A stretch of 35,904 nucleotides of DNA, taken from Nitrospiraceae bacterium. Lineage in GTDB: Bacteria > Nitrospirota > Nitrospiria > Nitrospirales > Nitrospiraceae. This document shows positions 1-8,700 of this stretch, one piece after another; position 1 is the first letter of the stretch; each line of letters begins with the position of its first letter. The stretch spans positions 1-35,904 of the forward strand of contig CAKKRK010000126.1 in assembly GCA_919902665.1 (NCBI GenBank), written 5' to 3'. The position numbers were made by a program, and so were the translations under genes. The notes below the pieces were generated by a model. The model worked only from the letters and a program-made list of their open reading frames with translations. It was not told the DNA's origin and did not search any database.

Positions 1-270
1 CCACACGCTCACCCGCTCACCATTCCGGATGATGGTCTCGGAATCGACATAGATCCTTGCCTTGTTGTTACCATCGACCAACAGCCATTCTGCAAACGCA
101 GGAGCCTCGCTTAGCAATTGGACCGCAACCAGGATGGAGAAAACCAGGGGAACAGCGCGGAGGAGACAACCAGTGGAGAATAACAATCCGTCACGAAAGA
201 GGAGCTTATCGAGAGTGGGGCACCACGGCTTCGCTCGTCTGGCCCCTATACATCTTTGGCAGAACCTCAT
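1..270 (-). CDS. Partial secreted protein, surface-adhesin E-like, runs off the left edge
   Basis: An uninterrupted minus-strand reading frame of 90 codons runs from an ATG at 270 to the first base of the window, so the C-terminus is missing. A GGGGAG ribosome-binding site lies nine bases before the ATG. Residues about 28-60 form a hydrophobic signal peptide ending in a PAFA-type cleavage site. The mature part begins EWLLVDGNNKARIYVDSET, which resembles the start of surface-adhesin protein E-like secreted proteins that often occur in Nitrospira. The family assignment rests only on this short stretch; the open frame and signal peptide are seen directly. The N-region before the hydrophobic core is unusually long, so a later start is possible. 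Confidence 0.6.
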   Translation of the reverse strand, partial: MRFCQRCIGARRAKPWCPTLDKLLFRDGLLFSTGCLLRAVPLVFSILVAVQLLSEAPAFAEWLLVDGNNKARIYVDSETIIRNGERVSVW

Positions 271-459
271 AAACGACTGCTCCCCATCACCGAGACTTTG
301 GCCAACTGGTTGGAGGATAGTCACAATTCCTTGTCGACATGAAAGCCGTGAGGCCACCCATGGGCCGGTGAATGACTGAAGCTCAAGAGCGTATTGTTTG
401 AAACACGGGACTGGCACGCATGCTGCGCAGAACACTCGGACCATAGGCGGTCGATCGAT

Positions 460-708
460 TTAGGGTTTCTGGGCGTTTTCCTCTATCCTTTTCAAGCAAT
501 CGTTAAATGCCCCTCGCCGTTGGACAAACGACCAGAATAGTTTGTACCGATTGAGCATTTCCAACTGGTCCACGTATTCGTCGCACTGCTTCGCCTTCCA
601 ATCCTCTATATTCTCCGGGGGCGCAGTAACGACCCATGCCCCCCCTACCAAAACCAAAATAGCCAGGGCCACGCTCCCGACGAGTATAATTCCTTTCTTG
701 ACGTCCAT
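460..708 (-). CDS. Small single-pass membrane protein, unknown function
   Basis: The 82-residue product begins MDVKKGIILVG, followed by a strongly hydrophobic segment of about 20 residues and then a charged C-terminal domain of about 55 residues with two cysteines (motifs KQCDEY and NDCLKR). This looks like an N-terminal anchor with a small extracytoplasmic domain. I chose the ATG at 708 because GAAGGA lies just upstream. A GTG at 738 would add ten residues and cannot be excluded. I do not recognise the family. The gene lies 75 bases downstream of the tRNA-Leu on the same strand and could be read from the same transcript. Confidence 0.55.
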   Translation of the reverse strand: MDVKKGIILVGSVALAILVLVGGAWVVTAPPENIEDWKAKQCDEYVDQLEMLNRYKLFWSFVQRRGAFNDCLKRIEENAQKP

Positions 709-782
709 AAATCCTTCTTTCGCTATATTAAAAGTCACCGCACCCGCTAAATCTTGTCGGCCTGAGCCTTACCCGTTGATCG

Positions 783-872
783 TGGTGCCGGAGACCGGGA
801 TTGAACCGGTATGCCCCTTTTGGAGGCGAGGGATTTTAAGTCCCTTGCGTCTGCCAATTTCGCCACTCCGGC
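783..872 (-). tRNA. tRNA-Leu (anticodon UAA)
   Basis: The minus strand folds into a full class II tRNA. The acceptor stem is GCCGGAG paired with CTCCGGC, followed by discriminator A and an encoded CCA. The anticodon stem AGGGA/TCCCT encloses a CTTAAAA loop with anticodon TAA at 836-838. There is a long variable arm and a T-arm ACCGG-TTCAATC-CCGGT. The long variable arm and UAA anticodon identify a leucine tRNA reading UUA and UUG codons. The 3' CCA is genomically encoded. Confidence 0.97.
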
Positions 873-1066
873 GCGAGGCGGATTTTAACATAGCGACGAT
901 GGTCTACTGCCACTTTTCTCGTTGCCCCGTACCTGCCCATTTACCATACCCGGACATCGTGTGCGATAGACTGAATCTGCCACGGGATCGCATACCTGAC
1001 GATCGCCTAAACAAGACTCCAGAAAAAATTTAGAGAATCCATCCTCGCCTTGCGCTATGATATAGC

Positions 1067-1711
1067 GTGCGGGAATTTGTAACGATACGGTCGAGGGGTG
1101 GCGCACTCCAAGCTAAGGCTTTACGATTTTTGGTCGCTGTGTTTCTGCTCATCACGGCGATGCCGGGTGAAGCGGTGAGCCAAGAGGCGGTGCTCGACAT
1201 TCTTCCGCTCCGCCCGTTCAGTTTCGACGCAGCCTTCAACCAACAAAACTTTGGACCCAAAAGCAGACTTATATCCGTTAAAGGCGGATTCACCGCGCTT
1301 CGCTATGGCCCCCTTGAAGTGAGAGGGATCTACCAGTATTTCAGTCTTCATAATCCTATTATAACTACTGACCAACATCTTCTTTATGCGAACCCACGTT
1401 GGAATAATTTCATCGACGTGTTGGATTTTCCAAGCAGCAAACCCATCAGTCGCATCCTGCGACATGTGCTCTTCGGTCCGCTGGAGCATCGGGCGGTACC
1501 CTATGTCGGCGCAATGCTGGGAGGTACCTTGCCGGGGAGAGGCGAACTTTCACCGGGCTACCTGTATGGAGGACAGATCGGTGTACGATTTCCTGTCGCT
1601 CAGGGATTTTCCGTCGATATGGGACTTCAGTACATGCGATTCGAGATCCATGCCCAGAACAAGTCCGACTTGGCAAAACAATGGCTCTTCACCATCGGCC
1701 TTCGGTTTTAA
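1067..1711 (+). CDS. Secreted, probably outer-membrane beta-barrel protein
   Basis: The 214-residue product has an N-terminal hydrophobic segment (about residues 18-38) that looks like a signal peptide. It is followed by alternating polar and hydrophobic stretches rich in Gly, Tyr and Phe, ending in the aromatic-terminated strand WLFTIGLRF. A C-terminal Phe on an amphipathic strand is typical of BAM-inserted outer membrane barrels, so I infer that location. The listed start is a GTG at 1067; a TTG inside the hydrophobic segment is less likely. No family is recognised. The gene is followed after 45 bases by a lipoprotein gene in the same direction, suggesting a cluster of envelope genes. Confidence 0.65.
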   Translation: MREFVTIRSRGGALQAKALRFLVAVFLLITAMPGEAVSQEAVLDILPLRPFSFDAAFNQQNFGPKSRLISVKGGFTALRYGPLEVRGIYQYFSLHNPIITTDQHLLYANPRWNNFIDVLDFPSSKPISRILRHVLFGPLEHRAVPYVGAMLGGTLPGRGELSPGYLYGGQIGVRFPVAQGFSVDMGLQYMRFEIHAQNKSDLAKQWLFTIGLRF

Positions 1712-1756
1712 GCCGATGGCACTCATGAGCTATCGAGACATGGGGGGATATGAATC

Positions 1757-2785
1757 GTGCGCGTGTGTGCCGTTAAAAGATTCCATGGCTCGCTTCTCCT
1801 GGCGGGGCTCTGCATTCTTCTGCAAGGATGCGGTCTTGTCTATGACGCCGTCGAGCTCATACACCCGCTGAATCGCGATGAACTGTCCGCGATTTGTGCG
1901 CACGGACGGCTACGCGTCGGCATTTCGGTAGAACCGTTTCGTCCGTTTGTGTTTCCCGCGGTCTACACGAATGAAGGTATTCGCGTCACAGGTCTGGACA
2001 TCGAACTGATCCGAGAGGTTGCCGATGCACTCACTGCTCATTGCGGCGAACCAACTCCCATCGTACCGACCTTACATGTCACTCGATTTCCTGATCTGTT
2101 CATCAAAATGAACGAGGGGCAGCTCGATCTCTTCGTCTCGTCCGTGAGCGGGACTGTTCCCGGTACAAGGCCGGCCGGCCTCTGGTTTTCGGCTCCGTAC
2201 CTGCGCGACGACGGAATCGCCGCCATCATCCGAAAGCCAGAGGTGGCAGAGCGTGTGCGGACGCAATTGGAAAAGCAGAACGGGAATTGGGATACGCTCG
2301 CAGCCGTCCAAGAAGCCTTTGCCGGCTTAACCGTCGCCGTTCAGAAGGGGCGATCCTCTCACCAGTATGCCAAAGCCAATCTCAAACGGGTTCGCATGGT
2401 CATCTGCGATTCGCTTCCCGCCTCCATTGAATCGAAGGATCTGAATATCGATGTCATCCTGACCAACCATTCCATCCTCGAGTATGTAACGAAACGGGTC
2501 TGGCAAGAGTGGCACCCACTCACGCAACCGGACGGGTCGCCTCTCCTCCTCACACGTGATGATCTCTCCATCGTGACGAGCGAAGAGCATCGACAGTTAC
2601 AATGGTTCTTAAACAATCTGCTCTTTCGCTTGGAGGAATCAGGACGATTGAAACAGATGAGAACGCGCTGGATCGAAGCGGAATATGCTCCTACTCGGCG
2701 AGCGACGGCAGAAGGGCTGCCGCTTGAGGTGACGCAAGTTCCTGACCATTATGACCAAGGACAATGCCGTCTTGCTGAGAAATGA
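1757..2785 (+). CDS. Periplasmic solute-binding lipoprotein, SBP family 3-like
   Basis: This 342-residue protein starts at a GTG preceded by a GGGGGGA ribosome-binding site eight bases upstream. A signal sequence ends in the lipobox LLQGC, giving a lipidated Cys25. The mature part has the layout of extracellular solute-binding protein family 3: GRLRVGISVEPFRPF, the DIELIREVADAL helix, a GQLDLFVSS segment and a FSAPYL strand. These proteins normally bind amino acids or similar small ligands for ABC uptake or for sensing. No permease or ATPase gene sits beside it, so a sensory or orphan role is possible. The downstream DUF3365 gene begins 22 bases after the stop. Confidence 0.75.
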   Translation: MRVCAVKRFHGSLLLAGLCILLQGCGLVYDAVELIHPLNRDELSAICAHGRLRVGISVEPFRPFVFPAVYTNEGIRVTGLDIELIREVADALTAHCGEPTPIVPTLHVTRFPDLFIKMNEGQLDLFVSSVSGTVPGTRPAGLWFSAPYLRDDGIAAIIRKPEVAERVRTQLEKQNGNWDTLAAVQEAFAGLTVAVQKGRSSHQYAKANLKRVRMVICDSLPASIESKDLNIDVILTNHSILEYVTKRVWQEWHPLTQPDGSPLLLTRDDLSIVTSEEHRQLQWFLNNLLFRLEESGRLKQMRTRWIEAEYAPTRRATAEGLPLEVTQVPDHYDQGQCRLAEK

Positions 2786-2807
2786 TGAAGAAGCGGAGGG
2801 AATACTG

Positions 2808-3551
2808 ATGCGTCTCCTAAAAATCTTTCTACCTCTTGGCTTGGTCTTGGTTCTTCTCTGTCCCCAAAGTGGCTGGTCACAAACTTCCCAGAAGGAGGCC
2901 GAACAAACGGCAGCGCTCTTAGCGACCCTCCTCAATGCAGGGCGTGTCGTCATCGAGCAGAACCAACCGCTGATCAACGATTCAGGGAGAGGCGAGAAGG
3001 GATTCACACCTGAGGTGTTTGAACGGCTCATCCTCGATGAATTTCTCCAGCAAACACAGATCGACCTAAAACATGTGTCCTCCGCTATGCCCTCGCAGGC
3101 GAAAGATTTGTTGAGTCTGCTGCTCATCACAAGCAAAGAAGTGGTGGCGGACGCCCAGTTCGTGATTAATCAGCGCGGGATCGGCTATAAGAACTTTATC
3201 CCGGCCACATTCGGAAGCCAAGCCGCGCGGAAATTCTCGAAGCGGTCGAAGGTCACGATTAAACAGACCGCCCTCGAACCGAGGAATTTGCAGAACGCTC
3301 CGGATGAGTATGAGGAGATGGTCTTGAAACGACTTGCGAGCCAACCATCCTCAACCACGCCGATTGTAGAGTGGCTTGGCGGTGGACAGTTACTCAGAGC
3401 TGTGGTGCCGATCTATTATTCAGAGGATTGTCTTGTCTGCCATGGAAACCCCAAGGGAATCCTTGATATGTCCGGCTATCCGCGAGAAGGCGCTCAGGCA
3501 GGAGAACTGGCCGGGGCCATCAGTATTCAGATCCCCTCGGACCATCGGTAG
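2808..3551 (+). CDS. Secreted c-type haem protein with DUF3365 (Tll0287-like) domain
   Basis: The 247-residue protein begins MRLLKIFLPLG with a signal peptide ending near GWSQ. The start was chosen for the GGAGGG at 2796-2801; a frame extension to 2751 lacks this support and would overlap the preceding gene. The mature part resembles the Tll0287-like/DUF3365 fold, an all-in-one PAS-like haem-binding domain. A single covalent haem site is visible as C208-L-V-C211-H212-G near the C-terminus. Known relatives bind haem c and are thought to act as redox or gas sensors or electron carriers. It lies directly downstream of the solute-binding lipoprotein and may be cotranscribed with it. Confidence 0.8.
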   Translation: MRLLKIFLPLGLVLVLLCPQSGWSQTSQKEAEQTAALLATLLNAGRVVIEQNQPLINDSGRGEKGFTPEVFERLILDEFLQQTQIDLKHVSSAMPSQAKDLLSLLLITSKEVVADAQFVINQRGIGYKNFIPATFGSQAARKFSKRSKVTIKQTALEPRNLQNAPDEYEEMVLKRLASQPSSTTPIVEWLGGGQLLRAVVPIYYSEDCLVCHGNPKGILDMSGYPREGAQAGELAGAISIQIPSDHR

Positions 3552-3615
3552 CAGTCAGCCCGTGCCGACGGAGGAGAGCGACGGGGTGATCCGCTACCGA
3601 TGATCGTCGAGAAGC

Positions 3616-3885
3616 TTAGTTCAAGACCGCCGTCAATTGCGGCCTCGACTCTTCAGCACTCTTCGCTTGTGCCGATTTGCGGTCCAGCACTTCTTCCACC
3701 CCAGACTTGACGGCCCGACCCCATCGGCTGGTCTGCACCTGCGCCTTGCGGGCATACCGGCCGATGCTTCGACGAGCTTCCGCACCGGTCTGTGGAGCGA
3801 AGAGGAGCCCGAGTCCTGCTCCAATGACCGCCCCACCGGCAATGAATGCTGCTGCCTTGGCGACCTGATTCCCCTGCTCCGACAT
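3616..3885 (-). CDS. YtxH-domain small membrane-associated protein
   Basis: The 89-residue protein begins MSEQGNQ, with GAGGAGG six bases upstream of the ATG, which settles the start against longer options. Residues about 10-30 form a Gly/Ala-rich transmembrane helix ending LLFAPQTGAEARR, the hallmark of YtxH-like proteins. The rest is a basic amphipathic helix. Members of this family are often stress-associated, but their molecular function is unknown. The gene is alone and points away from lgt. A sigma-54-like element sits about 70 bases upstream. Confidence 0.8.
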   Translation of the reverse strand: MSEQGNQVAKAAAFIAGGAVIGAGLGLLFAPQTGAEARRSIGRYARKAQVQTSRWGRAVKSGVEEVLDRKSAQAKSAEESRPQLTAVLN

Positions 3886-4193
3886 GGTGAACCTCCTCAT
3901 GATGGTAAATGAGCCGGAAGATCGTTTCTGCACGCTTCCTATGCCATGATCATTCAGCATGCTCTGTGCCAGAATCTGAGTCTGAGCAAGAGAGGCGATT
4001 CTCGTGAAAAATCACAGGGGGCGTTTTTTGGCAATGAGAAGTGACTAATTTTTGGTCTCTTTTTCTCAACAGGCCGAGACACAGTCGTTTCAGAAAACCA
4101 ACACTTGAGCTTCCTGCGTGCTTGCAAATCAGCCATGGAAGCCGACTTACCACTGACAAACCTTAGCCATTTCTAATCCTTGTCTCGCTTGCC
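3886..4193. other. Intergenic stretch between divergent YtxH and lgt genes
   Basis: Short frames at 3950-4159 on the minus strand have no ribosome-binding site, signal peptide or family resemblance and look spurious. Apart from the sigma-54-like site on the left and the lgt promoter just to the right, I see no RNA gene or clear terminator. A T/A-rich patch near 4024-4075 is noticeable but unexplained. Confidence 0.5.
3957..3971 (-). promoter_or_regulatory. Sigma-54-like -24/-12 promoter element before the YtxH gene
   Basis: The minus strand reads TGGCACAGAGCATGC. The GG and GC dinucleotides are separated by exactly ten bases, as in the consensus TGGCAC-N5-TTGC, with one mismatch (ATGC for TTGC). 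It lies about 70 bases upstream of the YtxH start, a reasonable leader length. No enhancer-binding site was identified, so this is a single-motif prediction. Confidence 0.35.
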
Positions 4194-4222
4194 TTGCATT
4201 GACACGTGAGCCCCCGTATGAT
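4194..4222 (+). promoter_or_regulatory. Probable sigma-70-type promoter for lgt
   Basis: TTGCAT at 4194-4199 and TATGAT at 4217-4222 are separated by 17 bases, close to the housekeeping consensus. The lgt ATG is at 4335, giving a leader of roughly 100 bases. No riboswitch-like structure was recognised in the leader. Confidence 0.5.
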
Positions 4223-4334
4223 CCAACGGCAAGTTTTACCGTACGGCGCAATGGGTACCACGGATGATCCAAGATTCGTGTTCCTCTCGTGATATAAGTA
4301 CCCTCTTACAAAGGACTATTCTGGAAGCACAGTA

Positions 4335-5147
4335 ATGCCCCCCCCAGCCGCCATCCCCTACCCAAATATCGATCCAGTTTTTGTGGCACTCGGCCCCATC
4401 CAGCTCCGTTGGTATGGGTTGATGTACTTGATCGGCCTGACTGCGGCCTACTTCCTTATTCAACGAAAAGTTGCCCACAAAAGGTTAGCGATCAGGAAAG
4501 ACCAGGTCTATGACATGGTCGTCTATGCAGCCTTCGGCGTGTTTCTAGGTGGCAGGATCGGCTATACCCTGTTCTACAATTTTTCCTATTACATCCAAAA
4601 CCCGTTGAAACTGCTGGCAGTGTGGGAAGGCGGCATGTCCTTCCACGGTGGCCTTATCGGGACCGCTATCGCACTGATCTGGTTCAGTAGGCGGCAGGGC
4701 ATTCCGACCTATACCATTGCGGACTTAGCGACAGCCGTCACGCCGATTGGATTGGGGTTTGGCCGGATAGGCAACTTTATCAACGGGGAACTCTATGGCC
4801 GATCGACGGATGTGGACTGGTGCATGGTCTTCCCGGCAGGGGGCCCTGCCTGCCGCCATCCCTCACAATTGTACGAAGCAACGCTGGAAGGGCTGACGCT
4901 GTTTACGGTGTTGTGGTTGATTGATCGGCGACCGACCCCGCCTGGGACGATCTTCTGGACCTTCATCACCGGATACGGCATGAGCCGACTCATCGTTGAA
5001 CTCTTCCGTGAACCGGATCAGCACTTGGGCTTTATCTTCGGACCGATTACCATGGGCCAGATTCTTTCCATTCCGATGGTGGCGATCGGACTCATTATGC
5101 TCGTCCTAGGCTACCAGCGCGCGAGGCAGAAGGCTGCGCACGCTTGA
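4335..5147 (+). CDS. lgt: Prolipoprotein diacylglyceryl transferase
   Basis: Lgt transfers diacylglycerol from phosphatidylglycerol to the lipobox cysteine of prelipoproteins, the first step of lipoprotein maturation in the inner membrane. The 270-residue length is normal. Several transmembrane helices are visible, together with the family landmarks SFHGGLIG, the signature GFGRIGNFINGELYGR and the late arginine-containing VELFREPDQ. The N-terminus has the RWYGLMYLIG helix typical of the family. The gene stands alone, but lnt and lol genes for later steps occur in the same window, and at least three predicted lipoproteins nearby would be substrates. Confidence 0.97.
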   Translation: MPPPAAIPYPNIDPVFVALGPIQLRWYGLMYLIGLTAAYFLIQRKVAHKRLAIRKDQVYDMVVYAAFGVFLGGRIGYTLFYNFSYYIQNPLKLLAVWEGGMSFHGGLIGTAIALIWFSRRQGIPTYTIADLATAVTPIGLGFGRIGNFINGELYGRSTDVDWCMVFPAGGPACRHPSQLYEATLEGLTLFTVLWLIDRRPTPPGTIFWTFITGYGMSRLIVELFREPDQHLGFIFGPITMGQILSIPMVAIGLIMLVLGYQRARQKAAHA

Positions 5148-5306
5148 AAGTCCTGAGTGCTGGGCAAGGATGCACTTAATGCATTGAAGATGCTTGAAAA
5201 TCTCTTTCAGCTAGGCCGCTGTGAGCGAAAGGCCGAATCGTACGCGGTTGGTACGTTGAGGCCTTGAGCGAAGCGAGAATGACGCTGGAGAGTTTTTGCA
5301 GCATCC

Positions 5307-5690
5307 TCAATACGGCATGTCGTCATCGTCGAGACCGACATGGTGGCCCAGTTCATGGACAACGGTATCACGCACTTCCTGCACCACTTCTTCAGGGCTC
5401 TCACACATGCGGAGGATTGGACCCCTGTAAATGGAAATTCGTGGCGGCTGCTCCCCTCCTGGCCCAAAGAACGAATCAGCCGCGAGTGACTGACCTTGGT
5501 ACAGTCCAAGCAAATCGTCTTCACTATCCAGCTCAAGATCTTCACGCACGTCTTGCGGCGGCTCTTCTTCTACAACCACAGCAATAGATTCCATGAGCGT
5601 AGCGTAGGGAAGAGGTAGGTCCGCGATCGCCTGCTGAACCAGCTTTTCAAAATCCTCAAATGAGACATGGTCACACCTGGCCATTTCCAT
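5307..5690 (-). CDS. Metallopeptidase family protein (Zincin_1-like, HExxH)
   Basis: The 127-residue protein ends with HELGHHVGLDDDDMPY, a zinc-binding HExxH at residues 112-116 followed by Gly and acidic residues, as in the minimal zincin family PF06262. Its acidic middle portion fits that family too. I chose the ATG at 5690, eleven bases after the addA stop, preceded by AGGGTAGGGA; longer forms would lie inside addA. Substrates of this family are not established. Its position as last gene of the addBA operon suggests cotranscription, though a link to DNA repair is only inferred. Confidence 0.85.
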   Translation of the reverse strand: MEMARCDHVSFEDFEKLVQQAIADLPLPYATLMESIAVVVEEEPPQDVREDLELDSEDDLLGLYQGQSLAADSFFGPGGEQPPRISIYRGPILRMCESPEEVVQEVRDTVVHELGHHVGLDDDDMPY

Positions 5691-5701
5691 TGTCCCTACC
5701 C

Positions 5702-8700
5702 TTACAATTCTACTGCCGTTGCACATCGAAGAAACAGACAGTGAAACCGAACTGAGTCGCACCCGAGGCTCTGCCTGATCGCAGACTTATAGACTTCACT
5801 CTGTGTTCTGTACTGCTCAGCCCGCACGGCTGCCTGATCGGCTGATATCGCATCCGTCTTATAGTCGGCGACCCACAGCTCTCCATCCAGCCGGTAGAGG
5901 AGGTCGATCACCCCTTCCATGACCTGCCTGTCACCCCACGGTATGACGAAAGGGATTTCTCGGCCAAGGATTTGGGACGACCGGAGACGTTCATAGGCTT
6001 CCGATCGACCGAACGTCGCAAGAAGATCGTTCACGGAATCAGTGATTGCTTCAGCATGAGGCTGGTCGTCCGGCCCAAGGGTTGCCTGTACGGTTAATCC
6101 TACCTGAGCACATAACCCAGAAGGGTGCTGTGAAAAGTCCCAACCCTCGAGTAAGCGATGCGCCACCACACCAGCTAATCGTCCAACCCCCACATCCTGT
6201 CGAGCCGGAGTCGTCTCACGCACAACCCGCGCAAATCGTTTACCCAGCGTTGTCGGCGTCAGATGATGGGGAGTCTCACAAACCTCTGTCCAGCGAGTCG
6301 TTCTGATCTTCCACCGTTCAGCAACCTCATATGGATCAATCACTACTGCACTCGCTGCTCTATCCGACCGTCGGCGTGGCCGCTTTCGTTCCGGTGCCTT
6401 GATCACTCGATGGGGAATCGCGCTGGCGCCGATCTTCAGAGCCTCCGTCGAGGCGGTTCCGATCTCCCCCGTCCCAATACTCTGCAGCAGGTCAAAGACC
6501 GTTTCACCGATTGAGCGGCCAGTGATCCCTCCTGACAACAACAACAACTCTTTGGCCCTCGTCATTCCCACATAGAGCACGCGTCGCCGTTCCGCTTCTT
6601 CTCGCAGCCGCAGTTTGTGCTGGACCAGCAACGAACCGAGAGACCGATGACGGTCGAGAGAGAGGCCATAGATGCCACTCGACCAATCATAGGAGACCTG
6701 TGGTACGCTTCGCTCCCGCCCACTCCCTTGGTGAAGGCCTGGCAGCACAACAATGGGGAATTCCAACCCCTTGGCCTTATGAATCGTTAACACGTGCACG
6801 GCTTCGAGCGACTCCTCGGCGAGAGGACTCTCCGATTCGTCCGGTTGTTCATCAAGGCGGGCAATCATAAGCTCCACAAATCCGCTCAAGGTCATGTGAG
6901 GTCGATCGGCCAATGACGCAGCCGTCTGTTTGACTTTCAGGAGGTTGGCCACTGCCTGTTCGCCATGGAGTGATGCAGCCGCCAGATCCAGGATCGGCAA
7001 TCGGTCAAACATCAGCGCGATGGCCTCAGCCAATGGCAGCATGGCAATAGCCCGGTGGAGCCATGCCAGATGTTCGTACAGCCGCTGAACAGCAGCCGCG
7101 CTGGCATGGGACCACGACCCGAGACTCACGGCCTGGAGATAATTGAAATACCCTGCCTGCTTGAGTTCATAGAGCTCCCGATCCGTCAGCCCCCCAAGTG
7201 GTGAGCGCAGGAGACCGGCTAACGCGATTTCGTCATGAGGATGATCTAAAACCCGCAGCAAATTCACGAGGTCAATCACCTCCTGACGACGATAGAAATG
7301 CTTTTCCCCCTCGATGACGTAGGGAATATCGTGCCGGCGCAAGGCATCGAGGTAGGTATCAGCCTGCGTCAGCTTCCTGAAGAGCAACGCGATGTGTCCC
7401 GGCTTCACGGAAGGGCGACTCAGAACCTCGTCGTTCAACCAACGAGCCAGCACTTCACTCTCGGCTCTCGTCGCCCCTGCTGCATCGAATGTCTCTGCTT
7501 CACCATCCGGTCTGGTCACGCTGAGACGAACGCCCGGTTCGATTGACGCCTGACGCCGTTGGGGTCGCACCTCCAATCGAACATTCGCTGGCTGAACCAG
7601 CGGCTGTCGTTCGAACAACCGATCGAAGACCTCATTCACCGGCTCTAACACGGCCACATCACTCCGGAAGTTTGTGGTCAACGTCTGGGCCACTCCACCG
7701 TCCACCGTGACCTTTTCTACGACGCGGTCGAAGGCTTCGATATCGGCTCGCCGAAAGGCATAGATCGACTGTTTGGGGTCTCCCACAATGAAGAGTTTCC
7801 CCGGTTCGAGCGTCATCTCATGCCAGTGAGCCGCCTGGCTCCCCTGCCGCTCCGAGACCGCAAGGATGATCTCGTACTGCACCGGGTCTGTGTCCTGAAA
7901 CTCATCGACCAACACAGCTCGATAGTCCCGTTTAATCCGTTCACGGATCAACGGATGATGAAGGAGTAGTGTCCGTGCCCGTGCCAGCAACCCATCAAAC
8001 GAAATCCAGCCCTGCCGAGCAAAGGTCTCACGAATGTTCCGCACGAGCGGTATGAGCAGAGTCACGAGATCGTTCAAGAACGCATGGTCGATCGCCAGGA
8101 GCTGTTGCGCCGCCTGGATGAGCGCGGCCGCCTCTTTGAAATCACCTTTCTCCCATCCCCCCACAGCGCTCCCGAGATCCTTGCTGAACCATTCTCGCTC
8201 TTCCATCGCCAGGCCTTGCCGGCCTGGTAACCCATTGTCTGCCATGAGGCGCATCAACGACGCCGTCGCGGCGAGCATCTGCTCAACCTTCCGGCGCTTT
8301 GGTCGATCGTATGTCTTCAAAAGTTGCTCCGCCCGGTCTCCCATATGTTGTATCCAACTCAAGACAACTGGTGGCACTGCTGTCGATGCGAGTTGTTGTT
8401 GCAGAGTACCGAGGTCGATCAATTCGCTGCACAAGGACCGGGCCAACGTTCTGACCGTGTCAAGAGTGGTCGATGACAAGACCGATCGCCAGAGGCGATG
8501 TTGTTGTCCAGCTCGGCTCAATTCCTGGTCGAGCCAGCAATCCCACGCTGCAGTGAATTGCTCTTCAAACCGTAAGCCGTCGTCTTCCTTGAAATCAGGA
8601 TCAACTCCGCTCTCTAGCGGGTGGAGTCGCAATAGGTGTCCGGCGAAACTATGAAGGGTGCCAATCTGGGCCTTTTCAAGATCGTTGAGTGCGCCCTGAG

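Noticed and set aside
1386-1871. Plus-strand frame of 161 codons overlapping the barrel and lipoprotein genes
   Set aside because: It spans the junction in a third frame and interrupts two genes that have signal peptides and ribosome-binding sites.
4200-4222. TTGACA followed by TATGAT before lgt as a consensus pair
   Set aside because: The spacing is 12 bases, too short; TTGCAT one register earlier gives 17 bases and was preferred.
5207-5587. Frames on both strands over the end of the metallopeptidase gene and the gap after lgt
   Set aside because: They overlap the HExxH gene in other frames and lack domain features.
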